Source: Prostheceraeus crozeri (taxonomy: Eukaryota > Platyhelminthes > Polycladida > Euryleptidae). From it: DNA of 64,000 nt. The notes below the pieces were generated by a model, which was not told the DNA's origin, searched no databases, and saw only the letters and a program-made list of their open reading frames with translations. The stretch spans positions 1-64,000 of the forward strand of contig CAJQUW010007236.1 in assembly GCA_907163375.1 (NCBI GenBank), in the 5' to 3' direction. Of the stretch, positions 27,301 through 41,400 are shown one piece after another; position 1 is the stretch's first letter, and every line of letters begins with the position of its first letter. Position numbers and translations under genes: made by a program.

Positions 27301-29300
27301 GAATGGATGAAGGGGACACTGAAGGGCCAAAGAGCGGACGATGTAGCACACGAGGAGACAATGAAAGGCACACTGAAGGCCAAAGAGGGGACGATGTTGC
27401 AGACAAAGAGAGGAAGAGCAACACACTGGAGGGGCCAAAGAGGGGACGATGTTGCAGACGAGGAATGGATGAAAGGCACACTGAAGGGACAAAAGAGGGG
27501 ACGATGTAGCTGACGAGGAATGGATGAAGGGCACACTAAAGGTGCAAAAGATGGGATGATGTAGCAGACGAGGAGAGGTTGAAGTGGACACTTAAGGGGC
27601 CAAAGAGGGGACGATGTAGCAGACGAGGAGGGGATGAAAGACACACTGAAGGGACAAAAGAGAGGACGATGTTGCAGACGAGGAGGGGATGAAGGGCACA
27701 CTGAAGGGGCCAAAGAAGGGACGATGTAGCAGACGAGGAGAGGTTGAAGTGGACACATAAAGTGCCAAAGAGGGGACGATGTAGCAAACGAGGAGACGAT
27801 GAAGGGCACACTGAAGGGACAAAAGAGGGGACGATGTAGAAGACGAGGAAGAGAAGAAAGGCACACTGGAGGGGCCAAAGAGGGGACGATGTTGCAGACG
27901 AGGAGACGATGAAGGGCACACTGAAGGGACCAAAGAGGGGACGATGTTGCAGACGAGGAAGAGAAGAAAGGCACAGTGGAGGGGCTAAAGAGAGGACGAT
28001 GTTGTAGACGGGGAATGGATGAAGGGGACACTGAAGGGGCCAAAGAGCGGACGATGTAGCAGACGAGGAGAGGTTGAAAGGCACACTGAAGGGTCAAAAG
28101 AGGGGACGATGTTGCAGACGAGGAGACAATGAAAGGCACACTGAAGGAGCCAAAGAGGGGACGATGTTGCAGACGAAGAGGGGAAGAGTAACACACTGGA
28201 GGGGCCAAAGAGGGGACGATGTTGCAGACGAGGAATGGATGAAAGGCACACTGAAGGGACAAAAGAGAGGACGATGTAGCAGACGAGGAATGGATGAAGG
28301 GCACACTGAAGGGGCCAAAGAGGGGACGATGTATTAGACGAGGAATGGATGAAGGGCACACTGAAGGTGCAAAAGAAGGGACGATGTAGCACGACGAGGA
28401 GACAATGAAAGGCACACTGAAGGGGCCAAAGAGGGGACGATGTAGCAGACGAGGAGGGGATGAAAGACACACTGAAGGGACAAAAGAGAGGACGATGTAG
28501 CAGACGAGGAGGGGATGAAGGGCACACTGTAAGGGCCAAAGAGTGGACGATGTAGCAAACGAGGAGACGATGAAGGGCACACTGAAGCGACCAAAGAGCG
28601 GACGATGTAGCAGGCGAGGACAGGATGAAAGGCACACTGAAGGGACCAAAGAGCGGATGATGTTGCAGACGAGGAGAGGATGAAAGGCACACTGAAGGGA
28701 CAAAAGAGGGGACGATGTAGCAGACGAGGAATGGATGAAGGGCACACTGAAGGGACCAAAGAGGGGACGATGTAGCAGTCAAGGAGGGGATGAAAGACAC
28801 ACTGAAGGGACAAAAGAGAGGACGATGTAGCTGACGAGGAATGGATGAAGGGCACACTAAAGGGGCCAAAGAGTCAACGATGTAGCAGACGAGGAGACGA
28901 TGAAGGGCACACTGAAGGGACCAAAGAGGGGACGATATAGAAGACGAGGAAGAGAAGAAAGGCACAGTGGAGGGGCCAAAGAGAGGACGATGTTGCAGAC
29001 GGGGAATGGATGAAGGGGACAATGAAGGGTCCAAAGAGCGGACGATGTAGCACACGAGGAGACAATGAAAGGCACACTGAAGGGCCAAAGAGGGGACGAT
29101 GTTGCAGACAAAGAGGGGAAGAGCAACACACTGGAGGGGCCAAAGAGGGGACGATGTTGCAGACGAGGAATGGATGAAAGGCTCACTGAAGGGACAAAAG
29201 AGGGGACGATGTAGCTGACGAGGAATGGATGAAGGGCACACTAAAGGTGCAAAAGATGGGACGATGTAGCAGACGAGGAGAGGTTGAAGTGAACACTTAA
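24290..29300. repeat. Higher-order blocks of about 1.70-1.76 kb
   Basis: AGACGGGACG occurs at 24,362 and 26,122 (1,760 bp). GAGTAACACACTGG occurs near 24,728, 26,485 and 28,186. AAAAGATGGGA occurs near 25,791, 27,546 and 29,251. The spacing is 31-32 units. Confidence 0.7.
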
Positions 29301-30120
29301 GGGGCCAAAGAGGGGACGATGTAGCAGACGAGGAGGGGATGAAAGACACACTGAAGGGACAAAAGAGAGGACGATGTAGCAGACGAGGAGGGGATGAAGG
29401 GCACACTGAAAGGGCCAAAGAGTGGACGTTGTAGCAAACGAGGAGACGATGAAGGGCACACTGAAGGGACCAAAGAGGGGACGATGTAGCAGACGAGGAG
29501 GGGAAGAAAAGCACACTGAAGGGGCCAAAGCGGGGACGATGTAGCAGACGAGGAGGGGAAGAAAAGCACACTGAAGGGACAAAAGAGAGGACGATGTAGT
29601 TGACGAGGAATGGATGAAGGGCACACTGAAGGGGCCAAAGAGTGGACGATGTAGCAGACGAGGAATGGATGAATGGAACACTGAAGGTGCAAAAGAAGGG
29701 ACGATGTAGCAGACGAGGAGGGGAAGAAAAGCACACTGAAAGTGCCAAAGAGTCGACGATGTAGCAAACGAGGAGACGATGAAGGGCACACTGAAGGCTC
29801 CAAAGAGGGGACGATGTAGAAGACGAGAAAGGGAAGAAAGGCACACTGAAGGGGTAAAAGAGAGGACGATGTAGCTGACGAGGAGAGGTTGAAGTGGACA
29901 CTTAAGGGGCCAAAGGGGGGACGATTGAGCAGACGAGGAGTGGATGAAAGACACACTGAAGGGACAAAAGAGAGGACGATGTAGCAGACGAGGAGGGGAT
30001 GAAGGGCACACTGTAAGGGCCAAAGAGTGGACGATGTAGCAAACGAGGAGACGATGAAGGGCACACTGAAGGGACAAAAGAGAGGACGATGTAGCTGACG
30101 AGGAATGGATGAAGGGCACA

Positions 30121-33100
30121 CTAAAGGGGCCAAAGAGTCAACGATGTAGCAGACGAGGAGACGATGAAGGGCACACTGAAGGGACCAAAGAGGGGACGAT
30201 GTAGAAGACGAGGAAGAGAAGAAAGGCACAGTGGAGGGGCCAAAGAGAGGACGATGTTGCAGACGAGGAATGGATGAATGGCACACTGAAGGTGCAAAAG
30301 AAGGGACGATGTAGCAAACGAGGAGACAATGAAAGGCATCTTGAAGGGTCCTAAGAGGGGACGATGTAGCAGACGAGGAGGGGAAGAAAAGCACACTGAA
30401 AGTGCCAAAGAGTGGACGATGTAGCAAACGAGGAGACGATGAAGGGCACACTGAAGGGACCAAAGAGGGGACGATTTAGAAGACGAGAAACGGAAGAAAG
30501 GCACACAGAAGGGGCAAAGAGGGGACGATGTAGCAGACGAGGAATGGATGAATGGCACACTGAAGGGGCAAAAGAGAGGACGATGTAGCTGACGAGGAGT
30601 GGATGAAGGGCACACCGAAGGTGCAAAAGAGGGGACGATGTAGCAGACGAGGAGAGGTTGAAGTGGACACTTAAAGTGCCAAAGAGGGGACGATGTAGCA
30701 CACGAGGAGACAATGAAAGGCACACTGAAGGGGCCAAAGAGGGGACGATGTAGCAAACGAGGAGGGGAAGAAAAGCCCACTGAAGGGGCCAAAGAGTCAA
30801 CGATGTAGCAGACGAGGAGACGATGAAGGGCACACTGAAGGGACCAAAGAGGGGACGATATAGAAGACGAGGAAGAGAAGAAAGGCACAGTGGAGAGGCC
30901 AAAGAGAGGACGATGTTGCAGACGGGGAATGGATGAAGGGGACAATGAAGGGGCAAAAGAGCGGACGATGTAGCACACGAGGAGACAATGAAAGGCACAC
31001 TGAAGGGCCAAAGAGGGGACGATGTTGCAGACGAGGAATGGATGAAAGGCACACTGAAGGGACAAAAGAGGGGACGATGTAGCTGACGAGGAATGGATGA
31101 AGGGCACACTAAAGGTGCAAAAGATGGGACGATGTAGCAGACCAGGAGAGGTTGAAGTGGACACTGAAGGGGCCAAAGAGGGGACGATGTAGCAGACGAG
31201 GAGGGGATGGAAGACACACTGAAGGGACAAAAGAGAGGACGATGTAGCAGACGAGGAGGGGATGAAGGGCACACTGAAAGGGCCAAAGAGTGGACGTTGT
31301 AGCAAACGAGGAGACGATGAAGGGCACACTGAAGGGACCAAAGAGGGGACGATGTAGCAGACGAGGAGGGGAAGAAAAGCACACTGAAGGGGCCAAAGAG
31401 GGGACGATGTAGAAGACGAGAATGGTAAGAAAAACACACTGAAGGGACAAAGAGAGGACGATGTAGTTGACGAGGAATGGATGAAGGGCACACTGAAGGG
31501 CCAAAGAGTGGACGATGTAGCAGACGAGGAATGGATGAATGGAACACTGAAGGTGCAAAAGAGGGGACGATGTAGAAGACGAGAAAGGAAGAAATGCACA
31601 CTGAAGGGTAAAAGAGAGGACGATGTAGCTGACGAGGAATGGATGAAGGGCACACTGATGGGGCCAAAGAGTGGACGATGTAGCAGACGAGGAATGGATG
31701 AAGGGCACACTGAAGGTGCAAAAGAGGGACGATGTTGCAGACGATGAGGGAAGAAAAGCACACTGAAAGAGCCAAAGAGGGACGATGTTGCAGACGAGGA
31801 ATGGATGAAGGGGACACTGAAGGGCCAAAGCGGGACGATGTAGCAGACGAGGAGGGGAAGAAAAGCACACTGAAGGGGCCAAAGAGGGGACGATGTAGCA
31901 GTCGAGGAGGGGATGAAAGACACACTGAAGGGACAAAAGAGAGGACGATGTAGCTGACGAGGAATGTATGAAGGGCACACTGAAGGGGCCAATGAGGGGA
32001 CGATGTAGAAGACGAGGAATGGATGAAGGGCACACTGAAGGTGTAAAAGAGGGGACGATGTAGCAGACGATGAGGGGAAGAAAAGCACACTGAAAGGGCC
32101 AAAGAGTGGACGATGTTGCAGACGGGGAATGGATGAAGGGGACAATGAAGGGGCAAAAGAGCGGACGATGTAGCACACGAGGAGACAATGAAAGGCACAC
32201 TGAAGGGCCAAAGAGGGGACGATGTTGCAGACGAGGAATGGATGAAAGGCACACTGAAGGGACAAAAGAGGGGACGATGTAGCTGACGAGGAATGGATGA
32301 AGGGCACACTAAAGGTGCAAAAGATGGGACGATGTAGCAGACCAGGAGAGGTTGAAGTGGACACTGAAGGGGCCAAAGAGGGGACGATGTAGCAGACGAG
32401 GAGGGGATGGAAGACACACTGAAGGGACAAAAGAGAGGACGATGTAGCAGACGAGGAGGGGATGAAGGGCACACTGAAAGGGCCAAAGAGTGGACGTTGT
32501 AGCAAACGAGGAGACGATGAAGGGCACACTGAAGGGACCAAAGAGGGGACGATGTAGCAGACGAGGAGGGGAAGAAAAGCACACTGAAGGGGCCAAAGCG
32601 GGGACGATGTAGCAGACGAGGAGGGGAAGAAAAGCACACTGAAGGGACAAAGAGAGGACGATGTAGTTGACGAGGAATGGATGAAGGGCACACTGAAGGG
32701 GCCAAAGAGTGGACGATGTAGCAGACGAGGAATGGATGAATGGAACACTGAAGGTGCAAAAGAGGGGACGATGTAGAAGACGAGAAAGGGAAGAAATGCA
32801 CACTGAAGGGGTAAAAGAGAGGACGATGTAGCTGACGAGGAATGGATGAAGGGCACACTGAAGGGGCCAAAGAGTGGACGATGTAGCAGACGAGGAATGG
32901 ATGAAGGGCACACTGAAGGTGCAAAAGAGGGGACGATGTTGCAGACGATGAGGGGAAGAAAAGCACACTGAAAGAGCCAAAGAGGGGACGATGTTGCAGA
33001 CGAGGAATGGATGAAGGGGACACTGAAGGGGCCAAAGCGGGGACGATGTAGCAGACGAGGAGGGGAAGAAAAGCACACTGAAGGGGCCAAAGAGGGGACG

Positions 33101-34670
33101 ATGTAGCAGTCGAGGAGGGGATGAAAGACACACTGAAGGGACAAAAGAGAGGACGATGTAGCTGACGAGGAATGTATGAAGGGCACACTGAAGGGGCCAA
33201 TGAGGGGACGATGTAGAAGACGAGGAATGGATGAAGGGCACACTGAAGGTGTAAAAGAGGGGACGATGTAGCAGACGATGAGGGAAAGAAAAGCACACTG
33301 AAAGGGCCAAAGAGTGGACGATGTAGCAAACGAGGAGACGATGAAGGGCACACTGAAGGGACCAAAGAGGGGACGAAGTAGAAGACGAGGAAGGGAAGAA
33401 AGGCACACTGGAGGGGCCAAAGAGGGGACGATGTTGCAGACGAGGAATGGATGAATGGAACACTGAAGGTGCAAAAGAGGGGACGATGTAGAAGACGAGA
33501 AAGGGAAGAAATGCACACTGAAGGGACCAAAGAGGGGACGATGTTGCAGACGAGGAATGGATGAAGGGGACACTGAAGGTACCAAAGAGGGGACGATGTA
33601 GCAGACGAAGAGGGGATGAAAGGCACACTGAAGGGACCAAAGAGGGGACGATGTAGCAGACGAAGAGGGGAAGAGCAACACACTGAAGCGACCAAAGAGG
33701 GGACGATGTAGCAGTCGAGGAGGGGATGAAAGACACACTGAAGGGGCCAATGAGGGGACGATGTAGCAGACGAGGAATGGATGAAGGGCACACTGAAGGG
33801 CCAAAGAGGGGACGATGTAGCAGACGAGGAATGGATGAATGGCACACTGGAAGGGTCCAAAGAGGGGACGATGTAGCAGACGAGGAGGGGAAGAAAAGCA
33901 CACTGAAAGTGCCAAAGAGTGGACGATGTAGAAGACGAGAAAGGTAAGAAAGGCACACTGAAGGGGAAAAGAGGGGACGATGTAGCAGACGAGGAATGGA
34001 TGAATGGCACACTGAAGGGGCAAAGAGAGGACGATGTAGCTGACGAGGAATGGATGAAGGGCACACTGAAGGGACAAAAGAGAGGACGATGTAGCTGACG
34101 AGGAATGGATGAAGGGCACACTGAAGGGCCAAAGAGGGGACGATGTAGCAGACGATGAGGGGAAGAAAAGCACACTGAAAGGGCCAAAGAGGGGACGATG
34201 TAGCAGACGAGGAGACGATGAAGTGTACACTGAAGGGACCAAAGAGGGGACGAAGTAGAAGACGAGGAAGGGAAGACAGGCACACTGGAGGGGCCAAAGA
34301 GGGGACGATGTTGCAGACGAGGAATGGATGAAGGGGACACTAAAGGGTCAAAAGAGGGGACGATGTAGCAGACGAAGAGGGGATGAAAGGCACACTGAAG
34401 GGACAAAAGAGAGGACGATGTAGCTAACGAGGAATGGATGAAGGGCACACTGAAGGGACAAAAGAGTGGACGATGTAGCAGACGAGGAGTGGAAGAAAAG
34501 CACACTGAAGGGTCCAAAGAGGGGACGATGTAGCAAACGAGGAGACGATGAAGGGCACACTGAAGGGACCAAAGAGGGGACGATGTAGCAGACGAAGAGG
34601 GGAAGAGCAACACACTGGAGGGGCGAAAGAGGGGACGATGTAGCAAACGAGGAGACGATGAAAGGCACAC
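30121..34670 (-). other. Longest stop-free stretches of the array; not a gene
   Basis: Two minus-strand frames are open together here: 30,351-34,670 (1,439 codons) and 30,121-34,242 (1,373 codons). Both encode the same cyclic 55-residue repeat, for example the segment PFIHSSSATSSPLWPLQC, in different phases. The repeat is rich in Ser, Pro, Leu, Phe, Val and Cys and has no Met, Lys, Asp or Glu in its consensus. The consensus minus strand has no ATG, because CAT is absent from the plus strand. I see no splice sites, unique domain or distinct N-terminus. The open frames follow from the unit lacking TTA, CTA and TCA, so I do not annotate a protein. Confidence 0.85.
30909..33314. repeat. Clean tandem duplication of a 1.2-kb block (22 units)
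   Basis: Bases 30,909-32,108 and 32,109 to about 33,314 are successive copies. The offset is exactly 1,200 for the first 490 bp or so, with no difference I can see up to about 31,398. It then drifts by a few bases. The junction at about 32,108 falls inside the conserved GCCAAAGAG-GGACGATGT part of the unit, as expected for unequal exchange in register. Confidence 0.85.
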
Positions 34671-37390
34671 TGAAGGGACAAAAGAGAGGACGATGTAGCA
34701 GACGAGGAATGGATGAAGGGGATACTAAAGAAGCCAAACAGGGGACAATGTAGCAGACAAGGAGGGGAAGAGCAACACACTGGAGGGGCCAAAGAGGGGA
34801 CGATGTAGCAGACGAGGAGAGGATGAAAGGCACACTGAAGGCCCAAAGAGGGTACGAGGTAGCAGACGATAAGGGGAAGAAAAGCACACTGAAAGGGCCA
34901 AAGAGCGGACGATATTGCAGACGAGGAAGGGATGAATGGCACACTGAAGGTGCAAAAGAGGGACGAAGTAGAAGACGAGGAATGGATGAATGGCACACTG
35001 AAGGTGCAAAAGAGGGGACGATGTAGCAAACGAAGAGAGGAAGAAATGCACACTGAAAGGGCCAAAGAGTGGACGGTGTAGCAGACGAGGAATGTATGAA
35101 GGGCACACTGAAGGGAACAAGGAGGGGACGATGTTGCAGACGAGGAATGGATGAAGGGCACACTGAAGGGTCAAAGAGGGGACGATGTAGCAAACGAAGA
35201 GAGGAAGAAAAGCACACTGAAAGGGCCAAAGAGTGGACGATGTAGCAGACGAGGAGAGGATGAAGGGCACACTGAAGGGACCAAGGAGGGGACGATGTTG
35301 CAGACGAGGAATGGATGAAGGGGACACTGAAGGTGCCAAAAGAGTGGACGATGTTGCAGACGAGGAGGGGATAAAAGGCACACTGAAGCGACCAAAGAGT
35401 GGACGATGTTGCAGACGAGGAATGGATTAAGGGCACACTGAAGGAGCCAAAGAGGGGACGTTGTAGCAGACGAAGAGAGGAAGAAAGGCACACTGGAGGG
35501 GCCAAAGAGGGGACGATGTTGCAGACGAGGAATGGATGAAGGGGACACTGAAGGGTCAAAAGAGTGGACGATGTTGCAGACGAGGAGGGGATGAACGGCA
35601 CACTAGAGGGGCCAAAGAGGGGACGATGTTGCAGACGAGGAGGGGATGAAAGGCACACTGAAGCGACCAAAGAGTGGACGATGTAGCGGACGAGGAGACA
35701 ATGAAAGGCACACTGAAGCGACCAAAGAGTGGACGATGTTCCAGACGAGGAGGGGACGAGCAACACACTGGAGGGGCAAATAGGGGACTATGTTGCTGAC
35801 GAGGAATGGATGAAGGGCACACTGAAGGGCCAAAGAGGGGACGATGTAGCAGACGATGAGGGGAAGAAAAGCACACTGAAAGGGCCAAAGAGGGGACGAT
35901 GTAGCAGACGAGGAGACGATGAAGTGTACACTGAAGGGACCAAAGAGGGGACGAAGTAGAAGACGAGGAAGGGAAGACAGGCACACTGGAGGGGCCAAAG
36001 AGGGGACGATGTTGCAGACGAGGAATGGATGAAGGGGACACTAAAGGGTCAAAAGAGGGGACGATGTAGCAGACGAAGAGGGGATGAAAGGCACACTGAA
36101 GGGACAAAAGAGAGGACGATGTAGCTAACGAGGAATGGATGAAGGGCACACTGAAGGGACAAAAGAGTGGACGATGTAGCAAACGAGGAGGGGAAGAAAA
36201 GCACACTGAAAGGGCCAAAGAGTGGACGATGTAGCAAACGAGGAGACGATGAAGGGCACACTGAAGGGACCAAAGAGGGGACGATGTAGCAGACGAAGAG
36301 GGGAAGAGCAACACACTGGAGGGGCGAAAGAGGGGACGATGTAGCAAACGAGGAGACGATGAAAGGCACACTGAAGGGACAAAAGAGAGGACGATGTAGC
36401 AGACGAGGACTGGAGGAAGGGGATACTAAAGAAGCCAAACAGGGGACAATGTAGCAGACAAGGAGGGAAGAGCAACACACTGGAGGGGCCAAAGAGGGAC
36501 GATGTAGCAGACGAGGAGAGTATGAAAGGCACACTGAAGGCCCAAAGAGGGTACGAGGTAGCAGACGATAAGGGGAAGAAAAGCACACTGAAAGGGCCAA
36601 AGAGCGGACGATATTGCAGACGAGGAAGGGATGAATGGCACACTGAAGGTGCAAAAGAGGGGACGAAGTAGAAGACGAGGAATGGATGAATGGCACACTG
36701 AAGGTGCAAAAGAGGGGACGATGTAGCAAACGAAGAGAGGAAGAAATGCACACTGAAAGGGCCAAAGAGTGGACGGTGTAGCAGACGAGGAATGTATGAA
36801 GGGCACACTGAAGGGAACAAGGAGGGGACGATGTTGCAGACGAGGAATGGATGAAGGGCACACTGAAGGGTCAAAGAGGGGACGATGTAGCAAACGAAGA
36901 GAGGAAGAAAAGCACACTGAAAGGCCAAAGAGTGGACGATGTAGCAGACGAGGAGAGGATGAAGGGCACACTGAAGGGACCAAGGAGGGGACGATGTTGC
37001 AGACGAGGAATGGATGAAGGGGACACTGAAGGTGCCAAAAGAGTGGACGATGTTGCAGACGAGGAGGGGATAAAAGGCACACTGAAGCGACCAAAGAGTG
37101 GACGATGTTGCAGACGAGGAATGGATTAAGGGCACACTGAAGGAGCCAAAGAGGGGACGTTGTAGCAGACGAAGAGAGGAAGAAAGGCACACTGGAGGGG
37201 CCAAAGAGGGGACGATGTTGCAGACGAGGAATGGATGAAGGGCACACTGAAGGTGCCAAAAGAGTGGACGATGTTGCAGACGAGGAGGGGATGAAAGGCA
37301 CACTGAAGCGACCAAAGAGTGGACGATGTTGCAGACGAGGAATGGATTAAGGGCACACTGAAGGGGCCAAAGAGGGGACGTTGTAGCGGA
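34130..37390. repeat. Two copies of a 1.70-kb block (31 units)
   Basis: GAAGTGTACACTGAAGG near 34,220 recurs 1,701 bp later near 35,921. GATACTAAAGAAGCC at 34,721 recurs at 36,422. The ACGGTGTAGC and GGGAACAAGGAGG units also recur at this spacing. A further partial copy of the TTCCAGACGAGG and GGGACGAGCAACAC units lies near 38,810. Confidence 0.75.
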
Positions 37391-38477
37391 CGAGGAGACA
37401 ATGAAAGGCACACTGAAGCGACCAAAGAGTGGACGATGTTCCAGACGAGGAGGGGACGAGCAACACACTGGAGGGGCAAATAGGGGACGATGTAGCAGAC
37501 GAGGACAGGATGAAAGGCACACTGAAGGGACCAAAGAGCGGATGATGTTGCAGACGAGGAGACAATGAAAGGCACACTGAAGGGACCAAAGAGGAGACGA
37601 TTTAGCAGACGAGGAGGGAAGAAAAGCACACTGAAAGGGCCAAAGAGTGGACGATGTAGCAGACGAGGAGGGGATGAAGGGCGCACTGAAGGGGCCAAAG
37701 AGGGGACGATGTAGCAGACGAGGAGGGGATGAAGGGCGCACTGAAGGGGCCAAAGAGGGAACGATGTTGCAGACGAGGACAGAATGAAAGGCACACTGAA
37801 GCGACCAAAGAGCGGACGATATTGCAGACTAGGAATGGATGAAAGACACACTGAAGGGACAAAAGAGAGGACGATGTAGCAGACGAGGAGGGAATGAAAG
37901 GCACATCGAAGCGACCAAAGAGCGGACGATATTGCAGACTAGGAATGGAAGAAAGACACACTGAAGGGACCAAAGAGCGGACGTTGTAGCAGACGAGGAG
38001 ACAATGAAAGGCACACTGAAGGGACCAAAGAGGAGACGAGTTAGCAGACGAGGAGGGATGAAGGGCACACTGAAGGGGCCAAAGAAGGGACGATGTTGCA
38101 AACGAGGAGGGGAAGAGCAACACACTGAAGGGGCCAAAGAGGGGACTATGTTGCTGACGAGGAATGGATGAAAGGCACACTGAAGGGACCAAAGAGCGGA
38201 CGTTGTAGCAGACGAGGAGACAATGAAAGGCACACTGAAGGGACCAAAGAGGAGACGATTTAGCAGACGAGGAGGGGAAGAAAAGCACACTGAAGCGACC
38301 AAAGAGTGGACGATGTTGCAGACGAGGAATGGATTAAGGGCACACTGAAGGGGCCAAAGAGGGGACGTTGTAGCAGACGAGGAGGGGATGAATTGCACAC
38401 TGAAGGGGCCAAAGAGGGGACGATGTAGCAGACGAGGAGGGGATAAAAGGCACACTGAAGCGACCAAAGAGTGGACG

Positions 38478-41400
38478 ATGTTGCAGACGAGGAGGGGATG
38501 AAGGGCGCACTGAAGGGGCCAAAGAGGGGACGATGTTGCAGACTAGGAATGGATGAAAGACACACTGAAGGGACAAAAGAGAGGACGATGTAGAAGACGA
38601 GGAAGAGAAGAAAGGCACACTGGAGGGGCCAAAGAGGGGACGATGTAGCAGACGAGGAGACAATGAAAGGCACACTGAAGCGACCAAAGAGTGGACGATG
38701 TTGCAGACGAGGAGAGGATGAAGGGCACACTGAAGGGGCCAAAGAGGGGACGTTGTAGCGGACGAGGAGACAATGAAAGGCACACTGAAGCGACCAAAGA
38801 GTGGACGATGTTCCAGACGAGGAGGGGACGAGCAACACACTGGAGGGGCAAATAGGGGACGATGTAGCAGACGAGGACAGGATGAAAGGCACACTGAAGC
38901 GACCAAAGAGCGGACGATGTTTCAGACGAGGAGACAATGAAAGGCACACTGAAGGGACCAAAGAGGAGACGATTTAGCAGACGAGGAGGGGAAGAAAAGC
39001 ACACTGAAAGGGCCAAAGAGTGGACGATGTAGCAGACGAGGAGGGATGAAGGGCGCACTGAAGGGGCCAAAGAGGGGACGATGTAGCAGACGAGGTGGGG
39101 ATGAAGGCGCACTGAAGGGCCAATAAGGGAACGATGTTGCAGACGAGGAGAGAATGAAAGGCACACTGAAGCGACCAAAGAGCGGACGATATTGCAGACT
39201 AGGAATGGATGAAAGACACACTGAAGGGACAAAAGAGAGGACGATGTAGCAGACGAGGACAGAATGAAAGGCACATCGAAGCGACCAAAGAGCGGACGAT
39301 ATTGCAGACTAGGAATGGATGAAAGACACACTGAAGGGACCAAAGAGCGGACGTTGTAGCAGACGAGGAGACAATGAAAGGCACACTGAAGGGACCAAAG
39401 AGGAGACGATTTAGCAGACGAGGAGGGGATGAAGGGCACACTGAAGGGGCCAAAGAAGGGACGATGTTGCAAACGAGGAGGGGAAGAGCAACACACTGAA
39501 GGGGCCAAAGAGGGGACTATGTTGCTGACGAGGAATGGATGAAAGGCACACTGAAGGGACCAAAGAGGAGACGATTTAGCAGACGAGGAGGGAAGAAAAG
39601 CACACTGAAGCGACCAAAGAGTGGACGATGTTGCAGACGAGGAATGGATTAAGGGCACACTGAAGGGGCCAAAGAGGGGACGTTGTAGCAGACGAGGAGG
39701 GGATGAATTGCACACTGAAGGGGCCAAAGAGGGGACGATGTAGCAGACGAGGAGACAATGAAAGGCACACTGAAGCGACCAAAGAGTGGACGATGTTGCA
39801 GACGAGGAATGGATTAAGGGCACACTGAAGGGGCCAAAGAGGGGACGTTGTAGCAGACGAGGAGGGGAAGAAAAGCACACTGAAGCGACCAAAGAGCGGA
39901 CGATGTTGCAGACGAGGAGGGGACGAGCAACACACTGGAGGGGCCAAAGAGGGGACGATGTAGCAGACGAGGAATGGATGAAAGGTTCACTGAAGGTGCA
40001 AAAGAAGGGACGATGTAGCAGACGAGGAGACAATGAAAGGCACACTGAAGGGGCCAAAGAAGGGACGATGTTGCAAACGAGGAGGGGAAGAGCAACACAC
40101 TGGAGGGGCCAAAGAGGGGACTATGTTGCTGACGAGGAATGGATGAAAGGCACACTGAAGGGACCAAAGAGGGGACGTTGTAGCAGACGAGGAGGGGATG
40201 AAGGGCACACTGAAGGGGCCAAAGAGGGGACGATGTAGCAGACGAGGAGGGGATGAAAGGCACACTGAAGGGACCAAAGAGGGGACGATGTAGCCGACGA
40301 GGAGGGGATGAAGGGCGTACTGAAGGGGCCAAAGAGGGGACGATGTAGCAGACGAGGAGAGGATGAAAGGCACACTGAATGGGCCAAAGAGGGGACGATG
40401 TAGCAGACGAGGAGGGGATGAAGGGCACACTGAAGGGGCCAAAGAAGGGACGATGTTGCAAACGAGGAGGGGAAGAGCAACACACTGGAGGGGCCAAAGA
40501 GGGGACTATGTTGCTGACGAGGAATGGATTAAGGGCACACTGAAGGGACCAAAGAGGGGACGTTGTAGCAGACGAGGAGGGGATGAAAGGCACACTGAAT
40601 GGGCCAAAGAGGGGACGATGTAGCAGACGAGGAGGGGATGAAGGGCACACTGAAGGGGCCAAAGAGGGGACGATGTAGCAGACGAGGAGGGGATGAAAGG
40701 CACACTGAATGGGCCAAAGAGGGGACGATGTAGCAGACGAGGAGGGGATGAAGGGCGCACTGAAGGGGCCAAAGAGGGGACGATGTAGCAGACGAGGAGA
40801 CAATGAAAGGCACACTGAAGGGGCCAAAGAGGGGACGATGTAGCAGACGAGGAGGGGATGAAAGGCACACTGAATGGGCCAAAGAGGGGACGATGTTGCA
40901 CCCGAGGAGGGGATGAAGGGCGCACTGAAGGGGCCAAAGAGGGGATGATGTAGCAGACTAGGAGACGATGAAGGGCAAACTGGAGAGGCCAAAGAGGGGA
41001 CGATGTTGCAGACGAGGACAGGATGAAAGGCACACTGAAGCGACCAAAGAGCGGACGATGTTGCAGACGAGGAATGGATTAAGGGCACACCGAAGGGACC
41101 AAAGAGCGGACGTTGTAGCAGACGAGGAGGGGATGAAAGGCACACTGAAAGGACCAAAGAGCGGACGATTTAGCAGACGAGGAGGGGATGAAGGGCGCAC
41201 TGAAGGGGCCAAAGAGGGGACGATGTAGCAGACGAGGAGGGGATGAAGGGCGCACTGAAGGGGCCAAAGAGGGGACGATGTTGCAGACTAGGAATGGATG
41301 AAAGACACACTGAAGGGACAAAAGAGAGGACGATGTAGAAGACGAGGAAGAGAAGAAAGGCACACTGGAGGGGCCAAAGAGGGGACGATGTAGCAGACGA

